A stretch of DNA of 64,000 bases from Uloborus plumipes (lineage: Eukaryota; Arthropoda; Arachnida; Araneae; Uloboridae). The stretch spans positions 1 to 64,000 of the forward strand of contig JAXGGA010003954.1 in NCBI GenBank assembly GCA_038373865.1, read 5' to 3'. The notes beneath the pieces were generated by a model. That model ran no database searches. It was not told the DNA's origin and saw nothing but the letters and a program-made list of their open reading frames with translations. Positions 12,901-25,372 of this stretch are shown piece by piece. The translations under genes and the position numbers were made by a program. Within the stretch, counting starts at the first letter, position 1, and each line of letters begins with the position of its first letter.

Positions 12901-14534
12901 GATAGAGCTTACGATTATTACTAGGTTCTTTTATAATATTTACAATTTGCCAAATTTAAGTTCAGTTGTTATTTTGGTTTTTTTTTGAAAGAGGAATTAA
13001 TAACCTTTTAACACCATTCGCTCTAGACAATGGCGATTGGCGACAGCATGGGGGTAAATACTCGTGTCTTAGTGTTGCTCGGCTGCTATACGCTCAAACT
13101 AATTTCCTTAGAGACAGAAATAGAGAAATGAGGGTTAAATTGTTCAATACGCGTAATCACACAATTGTACATCACTAATTGCCGCCACCCCCAGTTGACT
13201 ACAAAACTTGGTATTGAACGAGACGCGATAGTATTAACTTTTTTACAAATTTTATTTATCTTTTTATAAAGTAATAATAGCTGTCGCAATCCGCGTCCTC
13301 TGACATGCTCCAAAACTTACCAGTTCTGATACAGTACGTAATCGCGACACGAGCCCTTATCAAACTATGTTCACATACTTCCTATTCGCAGGTTTTGTGA
13401 AATTACTCAAATTATTCGACCTCACTTTTTTGCTCGCCCCACATCGCACTAGACGTTTTGTACTCCAAAGAGATTATGACCCGACTCAATTCACAGGTGA
13501 CCATTATACTACGCTGACTTTTTACATCTATCGACTACAATATAATCTCGGTTCACACTTCTGGAAATAAAAGACATCGGTTCTATGGTCTGAAGTAAAA
13601 ACTTCAGTCGGATATGACTTACATAGGAAAAAAGGGATGACCCACATGCCGTTATAAATGTCGTCTCCTATGTAAAGTTTACGTCTCGTGAGAATGCGAC
13701 CCCACCGTTAGATAAAGAGAAAGATAATTAACTTAAACATGAAAATTTGACTCACTTCGTAGGACCACAGAATATATTGCGTTGTATAACAGTTATCTAG
13801 TACAGTGTACCGCAAATTGTGGATTCTGGATACTCGACGCTTGGTGGTTAATGTTAATGCGTGTTCAGCAACATTTTGAGAATAAACCTTGTCGTACATC
13901 CACCGGTGTGACCTACTATCGATTTATCGGGCTCACTGGTAGAAAAGATACCTATTGCGCTCTTTCTTTTGACCTGCAAAGCACCTGGACTGCGAATGAG
14001 AAGCTTATTGATTTCCGGCTTTTCGTGGATAAGATGACTTGAGTTCAGTTGAGAGTTAATGACAAGTACTAGCTACTATTATGCCTGGTGTAGATTGTTT
14101 AGACACAAGAAAAAAAAATATACGTCTGTACTAATTTCATACCTTGTACTCAGATATACAACATGTTTGGGCTAAGCTGTAATAACATGACAAAGCGAAA
14201 GTTTCAAAGCCTGTGGCTAACAAGACGAAAACCATGGTACAAACTTCACGTTCTGACAGGATTCTTTCTGATGCCTATTAATAATTCTGGTGAGTTGACA
14301 AACAAGATGGCACCACTGAACGTTAGTAACACCAGTAGGAAAGAATGGTCCGAAACCCGCGTGATATATTATTTCTAACGATTCATAGTATCGGGATAGG
14401 CTAACCCAAAAAAGGCTAGCGGATATACTCTAACGGTCCCTATGGTAAACTCTGGGAACATCATATCGTTTTTTACACGGTCAGTGCCTAGTCTAATTAT
14501 TCGTATTAGTATTAACTTTGTTCATTACAATTAT
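7000..14534. other. Long stretch without recognisable genes or repeats
   Basis: More than 7 kb with no frame longer than 86 codons and none with a recognisable domain. From about 9.3 to 14.5 kb the sequence has fewer A/T homopolymers and more CpG than the rest of the window, as judged by eye. The several 60-86-codon frames on both strands have the length and scatter expected by chance. A diverged or distant intronic/intergenic region is the simplest reading. Confidence 0.4.
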
Positions 14535-16440
14535 ACGAGGGCAATTCTCTGGAAACTCATCATTTTTCACCCGAAACATGTCCAGGCACGGTTTTTTGAA
14601 ATGTTCGTATAATTATAATACTATTGCTCAGAAAATGAATCTGGGCAATTCCATGGTGTCGGACGTAAAAAACGAAGAAATATTTTTTAGTTTTAGTTCC
14701 ATTTATCAAATATAAACTGAATAGAAATGCTTAAGTTGGTGTTCAAAATACTCGCTACATCATAATGAATAAAAAATCATGTTAGTTTTTTAAAATAGAT
14801 CTCTTAAATAGAAATTAAGAAGATTTAAAGAGTTGGTGTCGGACGTAAACGCACAAATAGTAAAATTGGAGATTCGCTTAAAATTTACTGAAACTCTGCG
14901 AATTGGCTTACCTTTTAATTTCAAAACCAGCTAAGATTGATAGTATACTTATGATTAAAGCATATTTTACAGTTTTTTAATGATATTGTTTTGAATAAAA
15001 TGAACTTAGAACTACTTTTACCTTGGTGTCGGACGTAAATTTGCGGTGTCGGACGTAAACTCTTCGAATTGGACCTAAACCGTTGCTCTTAAATGCAATA
15101 ATTACAGTTTTAAATAAGAAAATTAGCTTAAATTTTATTCCTAGGTCACACATATTATTTTTTAACATTTAAAAGGGTTCATCAAATTTAAACTGCCCCC
15201 TTTTTCCTGTTGGGATCGGAGGACGAATACGTTTATAATGTCCCGTAATTTGTTAAATATTTTGTCCTCAGTTCTTGGCCATTAAAAAAAGCCTTTAGAA
15301 CTATGCATGACTGATACTACAATTTAATTTGCAATTTTTTTTTGGTGATACATCCAAGACAAAGCTTGGCATCATACGTTACTACAACCCAGTTATTGAT
15401 GTTTACTGTATCAAGATCTACAGATTCTTCGATCCCGGAATTATCAGATTCTTAATTTGTTATCACGTTGTTCTTAATTTGTTATCACGTGATATGTCAC
15501 CAATTTGAACTTAATTGTGCCCAACTGATTTGGCAAAATGAGCAGATTTGATGTTTGGAATATGGAAAACAGCTTTCCAGTGCTGATGCAAATGCTTTGT
15601 ATCTATGTGTATATCTTTTACTGGAATATACTTTATGTGCATATTTGGATTTAAAAGTGCTGAAACTTGAGAAAATTGCTTCGCTTTTGTCACCGTCATT
15701 TTTCCTGCTTTAACGCGGAGCCAAACGATTTTTTTCACAGTGCCTCCTATGGCATCAACCACCATCAACCAGCAAATATGAATATTAATCAGTGCACTGA
15801 TAAAAAATGTAAGCATCCACTTGTACAAATCCAACTACGAAATCCATGTGTTCTGACTCTTTGCGAAATAGAGTACAGGTTGTGTTGTGATGATCTAGCC
15901 TTTAAAACTTTAGATGAATACTTAAGAGTTGGGTTGCTGTTCTTTTCAAAGCAATAACATGTATAGACACTTTTTATTAATTCAAGAGTTCCCAGAACAA
16001 CTCAGATGCATTGTAAGTGTCTTAATATAAATGTCTCATGAGGAGAAAAAAAACTTTTAAAGTATTATTCTGAAGCAAAATTTACTATTTAACAAGTAAA
16101 TTTAAAGTATATGTATGCACAGTAAAGTCAAAATTATTTTTTTTCTAATCATGCTTCACTTTAACTTTGTAATTAAAGGCAAAAAATGAGAATCACAGTT
16201 GTAAACAAGTGTTATATAAGGAATGTAACAGTGTCGGACGTAAACGGTGTCGGACGTAACAAAATTCTTTACGTCCGACACCTAGATTTTAATTAAAAAT
16301 ATTTACTTGTCGCAAAATGTTAATAGGTTACATCAATGAGACCAAAGATCTTTGTATACAAAGTTAGATGTATGTAGCTTTAAAATTATTGGCCCAGCAT
16401 AATTAATCGTACATTTTGGTGTCGGACGTAAAACACTTAA
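14535..16440. mobile_element. Decayed DNA transposon with repeated GGTGTCGGACGTAA motif
   Basis: The motif GGTGTCGGACGTAA (one base tolerance) occurs at 14655, 14835, 15025, 15045, 16230, 16246 and 16418, and inverted at 16268-16282. It sits in two clusters either side of a central region carrying a decayed transposon protein on the minus strand (about 15335-15834). The left border is set by TA (14533-14534) followed by CGAGGGCAATTCTCTGG and ~100 bp matching, inverted, the right end of the element at 18485-19425. The right border is not certain. Clustered motifs on both sides of a coding relic look like subterminal transposase-binding repeats (inference). Confidence 0.6.
15335..15834 (-). pseudogene. 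Decayed transposon protein (VDxIGGxxKxxVW block plus WVVVxYD module)
   Basis: On the minus strand a 107-codon frame (15834-15511) contains VVDAIGGTVKKIVW at residues 25-38. Then come basic residues and AKQFSQVSALL, resembling the conserved stretch [S]HGKGxxDGxGGxxKRxxW of an animal transposon-borne protein family I know from cnidarian, arthropod and fish genomes. Downstream, after stops, about 15395-15335 reads NWVVVTYDAKL and GCIT, like the small C-terminal module (GDWVVVxYxxxxYPGxVT) of the same proteins. The SHGKG part itself is scrambled and stops separate the blocks, so this is a wreck. It lies between the two motif clusters, as an element's own gene would. I do not assign a named superfamily. 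Family recognition is from memory of the motif pattern, not a search. Confidence 0.5.
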
Positions 16441-18484
16441 TGTGCCCCATGGGAATTCTGTCACAAATCAAAATGAATTAATTATACTTAAAACACAGTT
16501 TTAAGGTATATTTACCTCTATTTGGAACAAGACTGCCAAGGGAGTGACGCCAGAGAAGTGACAAAATCATCACATTACCTATAAAAACAACATCACGCGT
16601 TCTTCTTACCAGAACTTCACGCAAACCGTGATGTCTGCACACAATAAACATTACATTATACATTCGCACACCTATGTAACGATGAAATATAAAAAGTTAT
16701 ACTTTCCAAGGCACTTTCAACGAGAACCGATGCAATAATATTCGATTTTTTTTAAACCTCTTAGCTTGCTTTTAACTTTACTCAGTATTACAATGGTCAT
16801 CGCAATCAACGTCATGCTTATGCATTTTATATGCTAAATTTCACAATGTTGATACGGCCCGTTGAAAAGTTGTTTTTTTTTTTAAATAATAATAAATATT
16901 TTTTCAATGTTTACTGATGAAATATGTTTCTCTGTTAATGTAAGTGTATGATTATGGCAAAAAATATTATGCCAAGTAAGCAGAAATTGCACGTCGAACA
17001 TGTTTGTATAAAAACTATTATTTGAACAGTCCAAGAAAGTATACATTTATGACTATTTTCAGCTATAAATGCTAAAATAAAATAATTGTAGTGAATTAAT
17101 TGGGTGATCCATATACAAGTGCTGTAGTGCTTAAGCAAACAAAAACATTAATAAAATCAGTTTTACATGAAGTTTTTCCACTGGCAGTCTGAATTCAAAG
17201 AGCGTAGAATCACCCATAAGCAACCTAGGCAATGGATGCATCAATATTTGGCAAAATAGACCGAAAAAGAATCTATCTCTGAGGGGGACATCTGATCAAA
17301 GTGATTTCTACTAGGATAGATTGAATGTACTGTACCGACGACAATAGCATGGCTATGATTCGAATCTCAATTGGGGGGGGGGGGGGCACAAGAGCCATGT
17401 GAATAACAATGTTTCTCATAGAACCATACTGTGTTTGGATGCACTTAAATAATTCGTAATTCACTTTCAATCAAATTATTACCAGCCACTCAGTACCTAT
17501 TTAATCGATAATTAATTTTACTATTTGTTACATTTCACGAATGTATGAAATTTGAGTCTCACGCTTTATATTTCCAACAAATGCATAGTAAAGCAGAAAA
17601 GTAATGCTTGAATACGTAATTTAAGCACAAAATATGTTATAAAATTGTAAAGGCTACTTTAGCATGGTTTTTGGAAGCATTTTAGAGCATATTGCGTAAA
17701 TTTGTCGCCTTATAAAACCGTACATATATCGGGCATAGCATTATTAAAAAATTGAGTCTGGACACAAAAGATTTAAAGCTACTGATTTCGAAGATAATTC
17801 TGAGTAATTATCCTTTTTTTACCTTTTTTATCACAATAAAAATACGTAAGGGAGCCACAGACTAGGAGAAACGTAATTATTAGGCATTCATTTTTTTAAT
17901 ATCAGATTTTAGTAGTAGCAACGCAATTTGAGGCCATTTTCACTTTCTTTCATATCTAATATTAGAATCATGAAAATTTTCGAGTTTCGTATTTCAGCGG
18001 ATTTGCATGTTTTTAAGGTGTGCTGAATGTATCCGTATGGTACGCAATCCGTATTGGTACGCAATTGTATCCGTATGTGAATTGGAACCCTTTAAATTTT
18101 GCCGACAATTCCTAAAAGGGGAGTAAAGCGATCAAACATTTCCTCCGCTTTGGGTGACTGCTATATCGCAGGAAATAAAGGACGAAGTTATGCAAAATTA
18201 GTTAATAGACAGACTATGAGATACAGGTGTTAATTCAATTTTTTTGTGAGTAACTTAAGGAATGGGGGGGGGGGGAGTCGAGCAATTGGACGTGTTTTTC
18301 TTATTACTTGTGACTGCTATATGTTAAGAAGTAATTCACGAAATTGATCAAAAATTGATCGACTTGTCGACACAGGAGGTATAAGAATTTATTTAGTTTT
18401 GGTGCTAAAACCTTAAGGTGAGACAAAAAATAAATTTATACCAGAAACCGTGCTTTTCAGAAAAATAAATTTCACTTTCACATA
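16441..18484. other. Intergenic sequence with poly-G tracts
   Basis: No gene seen. Contains G tracts at about 17371-17384 and 18264-18277, and a small local duplication of CCGTATGGTACGCAAT-like sequence at about 18030-18085. Confidence 0.4.
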
Positions 18485-19425
18485 AGGGCGATTCTCTGTA
18501 AACTGGTAATTGGCTGTCCGGACCAAGTATTTTAAAAATAATAAAGTGTAATAAAGTAATTATCGCTCTTAATACAAGTAAAGCATTAATACTTTGTGGG
18601 CCAATTGTATTTGAAGCGATAACAATTTAATTTTTTTTTCTAGAAATTATCTAAGCACCAAAAACACAGTCCCCTGGCTGTCCCAATGACATTGTCTAAA
18701 TGTTAAAGGTAGTATTTCAAAAAACCTAATAACACTACATAAATTTGGCAATTAATATTTAAAAATAGAATAATGAAGCTATATTTTTCTTACGAAATAA
18801 GATCTAATAACGTTTTTCTAAAACATAATATTGTCATGTAAGTTTTGTCCAGAGTTTTTCCAAACAGTCCCCTGCAACAAATTCAAAGCTTCAATAGAAA
18901 AAATCAGTTATTCTTGCAAATGTTTTTTGGCAAGAAATTTAAAGTAACCAGTGTGAATTTGCTGAAATTGCCGAGAACTGTGTTGAAACGCCACTTTGTT
19001 TAGTTCGAGATCCACATTTGTGCTGAAAGTATGCATCGTAATCGTTACGAAAACAGTCCTCTGGGAAGTGATTTTATTAATGGAAATTAGCTTACTTATG
19101 AAACATATTAGTTATTATGTCTACGATTTGTGCCTAAATTTATAGGTAGTCTTGTAACTAATTATGGTACAATAGTTTTGCAGATATTACGCAACAAAGA
19201 GCAAAAACACAGTCACCTGGCACAGTCCCTTGCCTAATTATACTAGGCAGGGGACTTACCCTCGATCATGATTTATCAGAAAAACACAAACTTCATTTGG
19301 CCCTCTTTCAAACCAAAGTAATAGATTCATTTTCTGAGCAATAGTATTGTAATTGTACGAACATTTCAAAAAACCATGCCCGGACAGATTTCGTGTGAAA
19401 AACGACGAGTTTACAGAGAATCGCT
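18485..19425. mobile_element. TA-flanked ~941-bp element with repeated CAGTCCCCTGG motif
   Basis: The ends are inverted: AGGGCGATTCTCTGTAAACT after TA at 18483-18484, and AGTTTACAGAGAATCGCT before TA at 19426-19427. CAGTCCCCTGG or a one/two-base variant occurs at 18667, 18865, 19054, 19210 and 19223, and inverted at 19246-19256. No coding frame. The right-end ~100 bp (19319-19425) is an inverted copy, about 89% identical by eye, of 14540-14645, so this element and the one starting at 14535 share termini. Confidence 0.65.
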
Positions 19426-19429
19426 TATA

Positions 19430-19809
19430 ACACTGGTCAAGAATCATTATTAATTTTTTCATTGGTGTTTCGATACTGGAAAATTTACGAATTAATCTTT
19501 GATACATAAATATGTACTAACGGTACGAAAAAGGTCTTGATAGTTAGCTCATTAATTGGTCCAAAGTAGATTTTTTACTTCTCAATAAGTTTGAATTCAC
19601 ATACGAACATGCCAAAAAAAAAGTAAACAACACTCATACGAGGTAAATAAATTGGAAATTTAGGTTGAAATTGAGGGCTGAATTTGAATGAAAGTTTTTC
19701 CGAGAATACAATACCAGGTCTTCCCACAAGAAAGTAAAACAAGAACAATTATTTCGTAATTCCATTTTAGCATTGTAGTTTCAAAAAAATATTAGCTGAG
19801 ACATTCCAC
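19430..19809. other. Intergenic sequence
   Basis: No gene or repeat supported. Confidence 0.4.
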
Positions 19810-20214
19810 GGTAACTTACGTTACATTTCGACCAACTCTTATGCATTTAGCACCTAAGTACAGACAAATATTACTATTCAAACCTTGTACAGAAGCATTC
19901 TATGAAAATGACTGTTAAAAACAAAATTAAAATGCAAAAATATTCGATGCATTTAAATTTTACAAAATTTAGCAGTCAAAAATAAGGCAGTAGACTTACG
20001 TTACACAAAAAGGGAATGGCATAATATGAAAATTGGTTCTAAGTCTAATTTCTGCTGTATTACAGCTGTTTTCTAGTTTGAAGTATAATTAATCAGTTTC
20101 TTATAATGCTTAGGAATTTATTTTCACAAATTAAAAATTTTATTTGAAAAATTGAAATTTACTTACAAGTATATCTTTATTACAAAAATTAATGAATGAG
20201 AATTACAGCTTAGT

Positions 20215-20580
20215 TTAGATCAAAATATTGAAAATTAACGATTGTGAGTTAAATTTACAGCAATCTAATGCCAAACTCAATGATAAATCAAAAATATTAC
20301 ATAGCAAAAGACTTTTAAATGCATACTGGCTGCTGGTGCTGGTATTAGCAAGTTCAGGTAATTCTATTTTTCGAATCATGTTTTTTCTCATAAGTTTCAT
20401 CTGTCGTTTCTGGCCATTTTTAATTGATTCCAACAGCAGCCTTTACTTTTACTTTAAACTCGTTTTCTTCAATAATCGTCACAACTCAAGTATACAATGT
20501 ATTTTCGTACTTTACCACACACCAGTCACAGCTTTTATCTGTTTTTTCTTCTTATTCCTTAAAATACTAACTAAACGAAA
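20215..20580 (-). pseudogene. Decayed C-terminal module of a transposon protein (DWxVVKYExxLY...KWPExxDExY)
   Basis: In one minus-strand frame I read a charged linker, then CDWCVVKYENTLYT, stop, VVTIIEENEFKVKV, KAAVGIN, stop, KWPETTDETYEKK. The neighbouring frame then continues as MIRKIELPEL with SSQYAF. This order (W-V-x-Y, then acidic/VKV, then WP...D..Y, then IxKIxxP) is the small C-terminal module of the same transposon protein family whose other parts lie at 15335-15834. It has two in-frame stops and one frameshift, so it is dead. The opposite-strand 147-codon frame (20228-20671) is a hydrophobic shadow. The upstream part of the gene is not seen; it may have been lost or displaced by the foldback at 20807. 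Confidence 0.5.
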
Positions 20581-20806
20581 CCCTACAGTTTGTTCATTTC
20601 TAGTTCTTAAATGGTCATTGTCAATGTGTGGATTTTCAGAAAATATTTTTGATAAATTTTGCTTTTTCTAACATTTTAATACTCTCAAGAGTGATTTTTA
20701 TTTATGATGCTGTAATATCCACATGACTTTTCTCATACCCCTTCTACAGCGCATCTTTTCTGAAGAGTTCAGTGGCATTTTAATGCAGAATAAAATATAT
20801 TTATAT

Positions 20807-21459
20807 ACAGGGTGTCCACTCCAATCGTGGACCAATAGCTAATTTCTAAACCGTTAGAGATACGCATATAGTTTATTTAGGAAAAAATCTCCAAATTATG
20901 AAAGGAATTTTGGGTCTATTCAATGTTTTTCAAAAAATCAAATTTTGAAAGAGTTACGAAATTTAAATTTTTATACAGCCCCCCAGTCCTGTCAATCATA
21001 TTTAGTAAAACATTCTTGACACTGTAACGTTTAAAACTAAAAAAAAATCACTCTTCTACGGCAAAAATTGACCGAGTTATGACGTTTTGAAAAATCAAGA
21101 TTTTGAAAGATTTCGCATACGGTCCCTTAAGCGATCGCTCGATGACGTCATGAAATAATGCAAAATCTTGATTTTTCAAAACGTCATAACTCGGTCAATT
21201 TTTGTGGTAGAGGAGTGATTTTTTTTTAGTTTTAAACGTTACAGTGTCAAGAATGTTTTACTAAATATGATTGATAGGACTGGGGGGCTGTATAAAAATT
21301 TAAATTTCGTAACTCTTTCAAAATTTGATTTTTTGAAAAACATTGAATAGACCCAAAATTCCTTTCATAATTTGGAGATTTTTTCCTAAATAAACTATAT
21401 GCGTATCTCTAACGGTTTAGAAATTAGCTATTGGTCCACGATTGGAGTGGACACCCTGT
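20807..21459. mobile_element. 653-bp foldback element (ACAGGGTGTCCACTCC ends)
   Basis: A near-perfect palindrome. Starting ACAGGGTGTCCACTCC, the left ~300 bp is mirrored almost base for base by the right arm ending GGAGTGGACACCCTGT. Only a short central loop (about 21110-21160) is unpaired. It holds GCGATCGC and GATGACGTCAT. Flanked by TATAT and TATAAT, fitting a TA/ATA-type target. Just outside both ends is TAATGCAGAATAAAATATA (about 20781 and 21480), so the target region itself is duplicated. Non-coding. Confidence 0.9.
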
Positions 21460-22052
21460 ATAATGCATTTATTATATATAATGCAGAATAAAATATAATG
21501 AAAGAGATGAACTATTCTTATATTTATTTTTTCCAAAACATATTTGATAACTTTAAATTATAACAGAAGTCATTTTTGAATAATTTATAGTACATTACCT
21601 CCTAAATATTCTGAATGCAGTGATATTGCCATATAAAAGCCAAAAAGAAACATGTAATTTATAATAGAGATGCACTGTTATCTTATTAACAAATAGAGAC
21701 ATTTTAAGAAATATGACTAATTTAAATTAAGTAAATACAGTACAATTAAAATAATTTTTGAATAAATTACTCCAACTGACCACGTAGGTTTTATTCACAA
21801 TTTACTTTATTTCTAAATACAAGCATTTAAGTCCTACTGAGGTAAGTTACATTATCTGCATATGTGGGTAACTTACGTTACACGTTTTGATTGCAGCACA
21901 AAAAATTAAATAAACAATATTTTGAACAAAACCATAACTATTTGCTTTATACACACTTATAAGATAGAAAATATAGTATTATTTACATTGCATTGGGGCC
22001 CTTTCTTTATCCACATCATGAACTTTAACATGTCTTTGGTAACTTACGTTAC

Positions 22053-24300
22053 TGTTCTATGAACAGTGCATTTTTGAAATTTACACAAATCACTTAATTT
22101 AAGTGAAAACACTCGTTTTAGCAATTCACAATATTGAAATAAAGTGTAATAATCAATATCCTTCCTTTCAAGTTATCTGAAGCAAAACATTGAAACTTAC
22201 CAACGTTGAAAGATTGACCATTTGCTATACCAAAAGTTAAATATTCCATTTCCAACTTCAAAGTGCTGCCAAACTAAAAATACTACATTCTTGACAAAAA
22301 ATTAGTAAAAATAATAATAATTCTAACATTTTTGAATTGAAAACTATGAAAAACAATCACATTGTTCAAGTTTATTTTTTTTCAACGCTTTTCCACACTT
22401 GCATGGAATTGCCTAGTTATTAAAGAATTATATTACATTTATATTGTTAAAAAGAGCAATATTTTGAAGTTATTTAACAGTAACCAACAAACAGATTGTC
22501 ACAGAAATTTGAACAAACAATATAACAAGAAAAAGATTTATTGAATTAAATAAATTAACTGTTTGTAAAATTCATGTAAATAAGCATTTAATTTAAACGC
22601 ATTTTTGTTTACTTTTTATAATATTAATGGCGTTTAAATATTTAACAATCAGAATCAATACTATTTTTAGATGAAGTATTTGCTTTAAGTATGGTCGATT
22701 GTGTATACTATACTTTCCAGCTATTATTCCATTTTTATTAAAATATTGTGCTCGTAAAATGTTTCTGTAAATTGTACAATTACTTAGGAAAAACACTAAG
22801 AGTTTTAAGTTTCTTGGCATATTGCTGATTAATAATCAGATTGAGATACGTCATCAAACCTTCAGTCTTAAAGTTGGTCAATTTGATACAAGCGAGTGCA
22901 CATTTATTTTACGTTATAGTTTCTGTTAAAATTTTCCACTTCGCTCAAAGAAGAGCACAAGCATGTTGTTAGGGAAAATATTGGTACACCATAACTGTTT
23001 AAAAATACCCCCAAAATATAAATAATGCATGTGACACAAAGTTTGTAGTGTGTAAGTGTTATAAAACTTTTCTCGAACGCTTTCCAAATGGGCTTAAAAA
23101 GAGAGCTAAAAAGTGTGCTGAACAAATATTGCAAGAAGCGTTTTTAGAAGTATTCTCAAAACTGTTCCTAGAAAGTGTTTTATTAAAAAAGACAAGTGTC
23201 CGTGTTCAAAAAGTGCTCTCAACTGTGAACTGAAATATGCTTTCAGAATGTTTTCTCAAAAAAGAGAAGTGTTTGAAAGTGAGTTCAAAAAGTGTTCAAA
23301 AAATTTTTTTTTTCTTTTCATTTGCAGTGTACTTATCTTTTTGTCTCTCTCCATGCCTATGTCTATCTCGCAATCCATCTACCTCTATATTTATTTAAAT
23401 ATCAGTAATTTTTTATGTATCTTCTGTTAATTTTAACAGCACATTTTGTACGACTATCAGTCCAGAAATAACTGTCGATATCTATACGAGTGAGCATCTT
23501 AGACTCTTTTAACATTGTTACACTGGTAAATATGAAGCATGCCTTATAACAATGCATATTTATTTCTAATTTATAATGAATTTTTCGGTTGATGTTTCAT
23601 TGTTACGTACTCTCAACAACTAGAAGGTTGTTAGTTTGAGTTTCACTATTTGCAACAATACACTAACCGAACAATCAGCTATGCTCATTTCTCATAAAAG
23701 ATTATATAACTTTTTTCTAACTAATTTATCAAAAGTCTGACTCCGAGATGCACATCGTAATTCAAAAACTACACATATGTATACCAAATTTTCTGTTTCT
23801 GGACCTTTAGGTTTCCCCGGCAATGCGTTACACACATATCTTATTTTATGTGTATGTAAGAGTCCAAAAACACAGATATGTTATTAAGAATCGGAATTTT
23901 AAAAATAGCAATGTACTGTCCGTCTTTCATAGCCACGCCTAGCACTCGGGAACCCTTCCACTTAAAAAAAAAGTGATCGGTTGTGGGTGGGAACTTTCAG
24001 AATTTTCAATTTAAAACTGGCATTTGCTATCCTTTGACACATTCAACTAAACTATGGATTTTGAAATTAGCATCGTTCAACGTTGTTTGATACGACACAA
24101 AATGCTTCTTATTATTCTTCCCCTTATTGTCATCTTACTGTCTAACAGTTTTTCGCGAAACCTCCGTCGTCTCTGCGCACGCGCCAAGTCCCTTCTGACT
24201 TTCTCGAAATATGGGGTAAATGCAACGAGGAAGTAACAAACGAACAAAACTGAAGGCGTCGGGAAGTGCGCATCCTAAACCTATCTCCCCTTTTTCAGAT
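22053..24300. other. Intergenic sequence with degenerate AAGTGTTC-type repeat
   Basis: No gene. At about 23055-23310 a loose repetition of (A)AGTGTTC/AAGTGTGCT/GAAGTGTTTG elements separated by A- or T-rich spacers is visible, too diverged to define a unit. The rest is AT-rich without features. Confidence 0.4.
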
Positions 24301-24311
24301 GGAAGCGTCCG

Positions 24312-24682
24312 TGGCTCCCAGGCGCACAATACGCAAACAGGCAGTACTTAGCACTCTCCCTCAATAACAAATAATATTCCTTACCAAAAACAATTATTTC
24401 CAAACCACTTTCTTCCTGTAAAATTAATTACAAAATTCTAAACTAAAAAGTTGTTTTAATAATTAGATCGCAACCAAAAAAAGTCCTTTCTAAAAACAGC
24501 AATTGCCATTTTATTTAAAAACACATTTTCAAAATGGTACCAGAGAAAAAATATAAGTCATTAATTAGAATAAAAAAAATTATCAGAGCTTTGTTGAACA
24601 CGTATTCAAAATGACAACGGAAAAAAATAACACGTTCTTGGCTGCCAGGCGCACAAAACGCAAACAGACAGTACTTATCACC
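24312..24682. repeat. Pair of ~44-bp direct repeats
   Basis: A 44-bp segment at 24312-24355 (core CCAGGCGCACAATACGCAAA then CAGTACTTAGCAC) recurs at about 24637-24682 with few changes (core CCAGGCGCACAAAACGCAAA). Spacing is about 326 bp. These may be two ends or two truncated copies of an interspersed element; no terminal structure is visible. Confidence 0.6.
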
Positions 24683-24699
24683 CCTATTTTGGTACGATC

Positions 24700-25372
24700 A
24701 AATACCTGAAGCAGGCGTAAATACGCGGAAGGTTTTAACTAAGAAAATCAGACAATATGTGCGTGTGTGTGTGAAAACACAACAAACTTCAGCATTCTAC
24801 TTCATAATTTATGCTCCTCAATGGGTGGTTAAACAGATTTTTCAATCATCATTTTACAAAGTAGTCCCATTCATGAAAACATAAAATTGCGAAACTATTT
24901 CACATGAAATGATATAGAGAATGAAAGTGGTAGTTTTTCTATTCTTAAGTAGTACATGAAATATTACGAAGCCGGAAGTAAAATAAAACTAATTCAAATC
25001 TTCAAAGGGAATCTATTTGAAAAATAAAATTACTTCTTCTATTCTATTGAGCAGAAAAATTTATCTCGAACTTATAACAGATAAAAAATGCATTTCATAT
25101 TTTAAATATAACCTAGTCGTTTTTCACCTCCGCAGTATGTATTGAATTTCGTTCTAAAACTTGTTTAAGTGTGTTAAAGAATATACAAATATTATGCTTT
25201 CAAAAAATGATATAAATATAAAACACTATTTAATAACTGAATTTAAAATAATAAAACTAAATGAAAAATATGTTGTAAATACGATTAATTTAAAAAAGAA
25301 AGTAAAATTAATTTGAATTTTTGCATCTCTAATTCAAGTTTTAGTTTTCGCCTTCACGAATTACGATAAATT
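24700..25372. other. Intergenic sequence
   Basis: AT-rich, no supported feature. Confidence 0.4.

Larger units (their letters stand above)
19810..22052. mobile_element. Decayed DNA transposon with repeated GGTAACTTACGTTAC motif
   Basis: GGTAACTTACGTTAC is present exactly at 19810-19824, 21867-21881 and 22038-22052, as a variant at 19991-20004 and as an inverted partial at 21841-21850. The copies cluster at the two ends of a 2.2-kb stretch that contains a decayed transposon protein module on the minus strand (20215-20580) and a later foldback insertion (20807-21459). The outer copies are taken as provisional borders; true termini could lie beyond them. Confidence 0.5.

Noticed and set aside
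15667..15957. 96-codon plus-strand frame with several Cys and His residues
   Set aside because: It is largely antisense to the transposon-protein relic (15834-15511). The Cys spacing does not match a zinc finger that I recognise.
20228..20671. 147-codon plus-strand frame with hydrophobic segments
   Set aside because: It is antisense to the recognisable decayed transposon module on the minus strand. Its hydrophobicity comes from T-rich codons opposite A-rich coding sequence.
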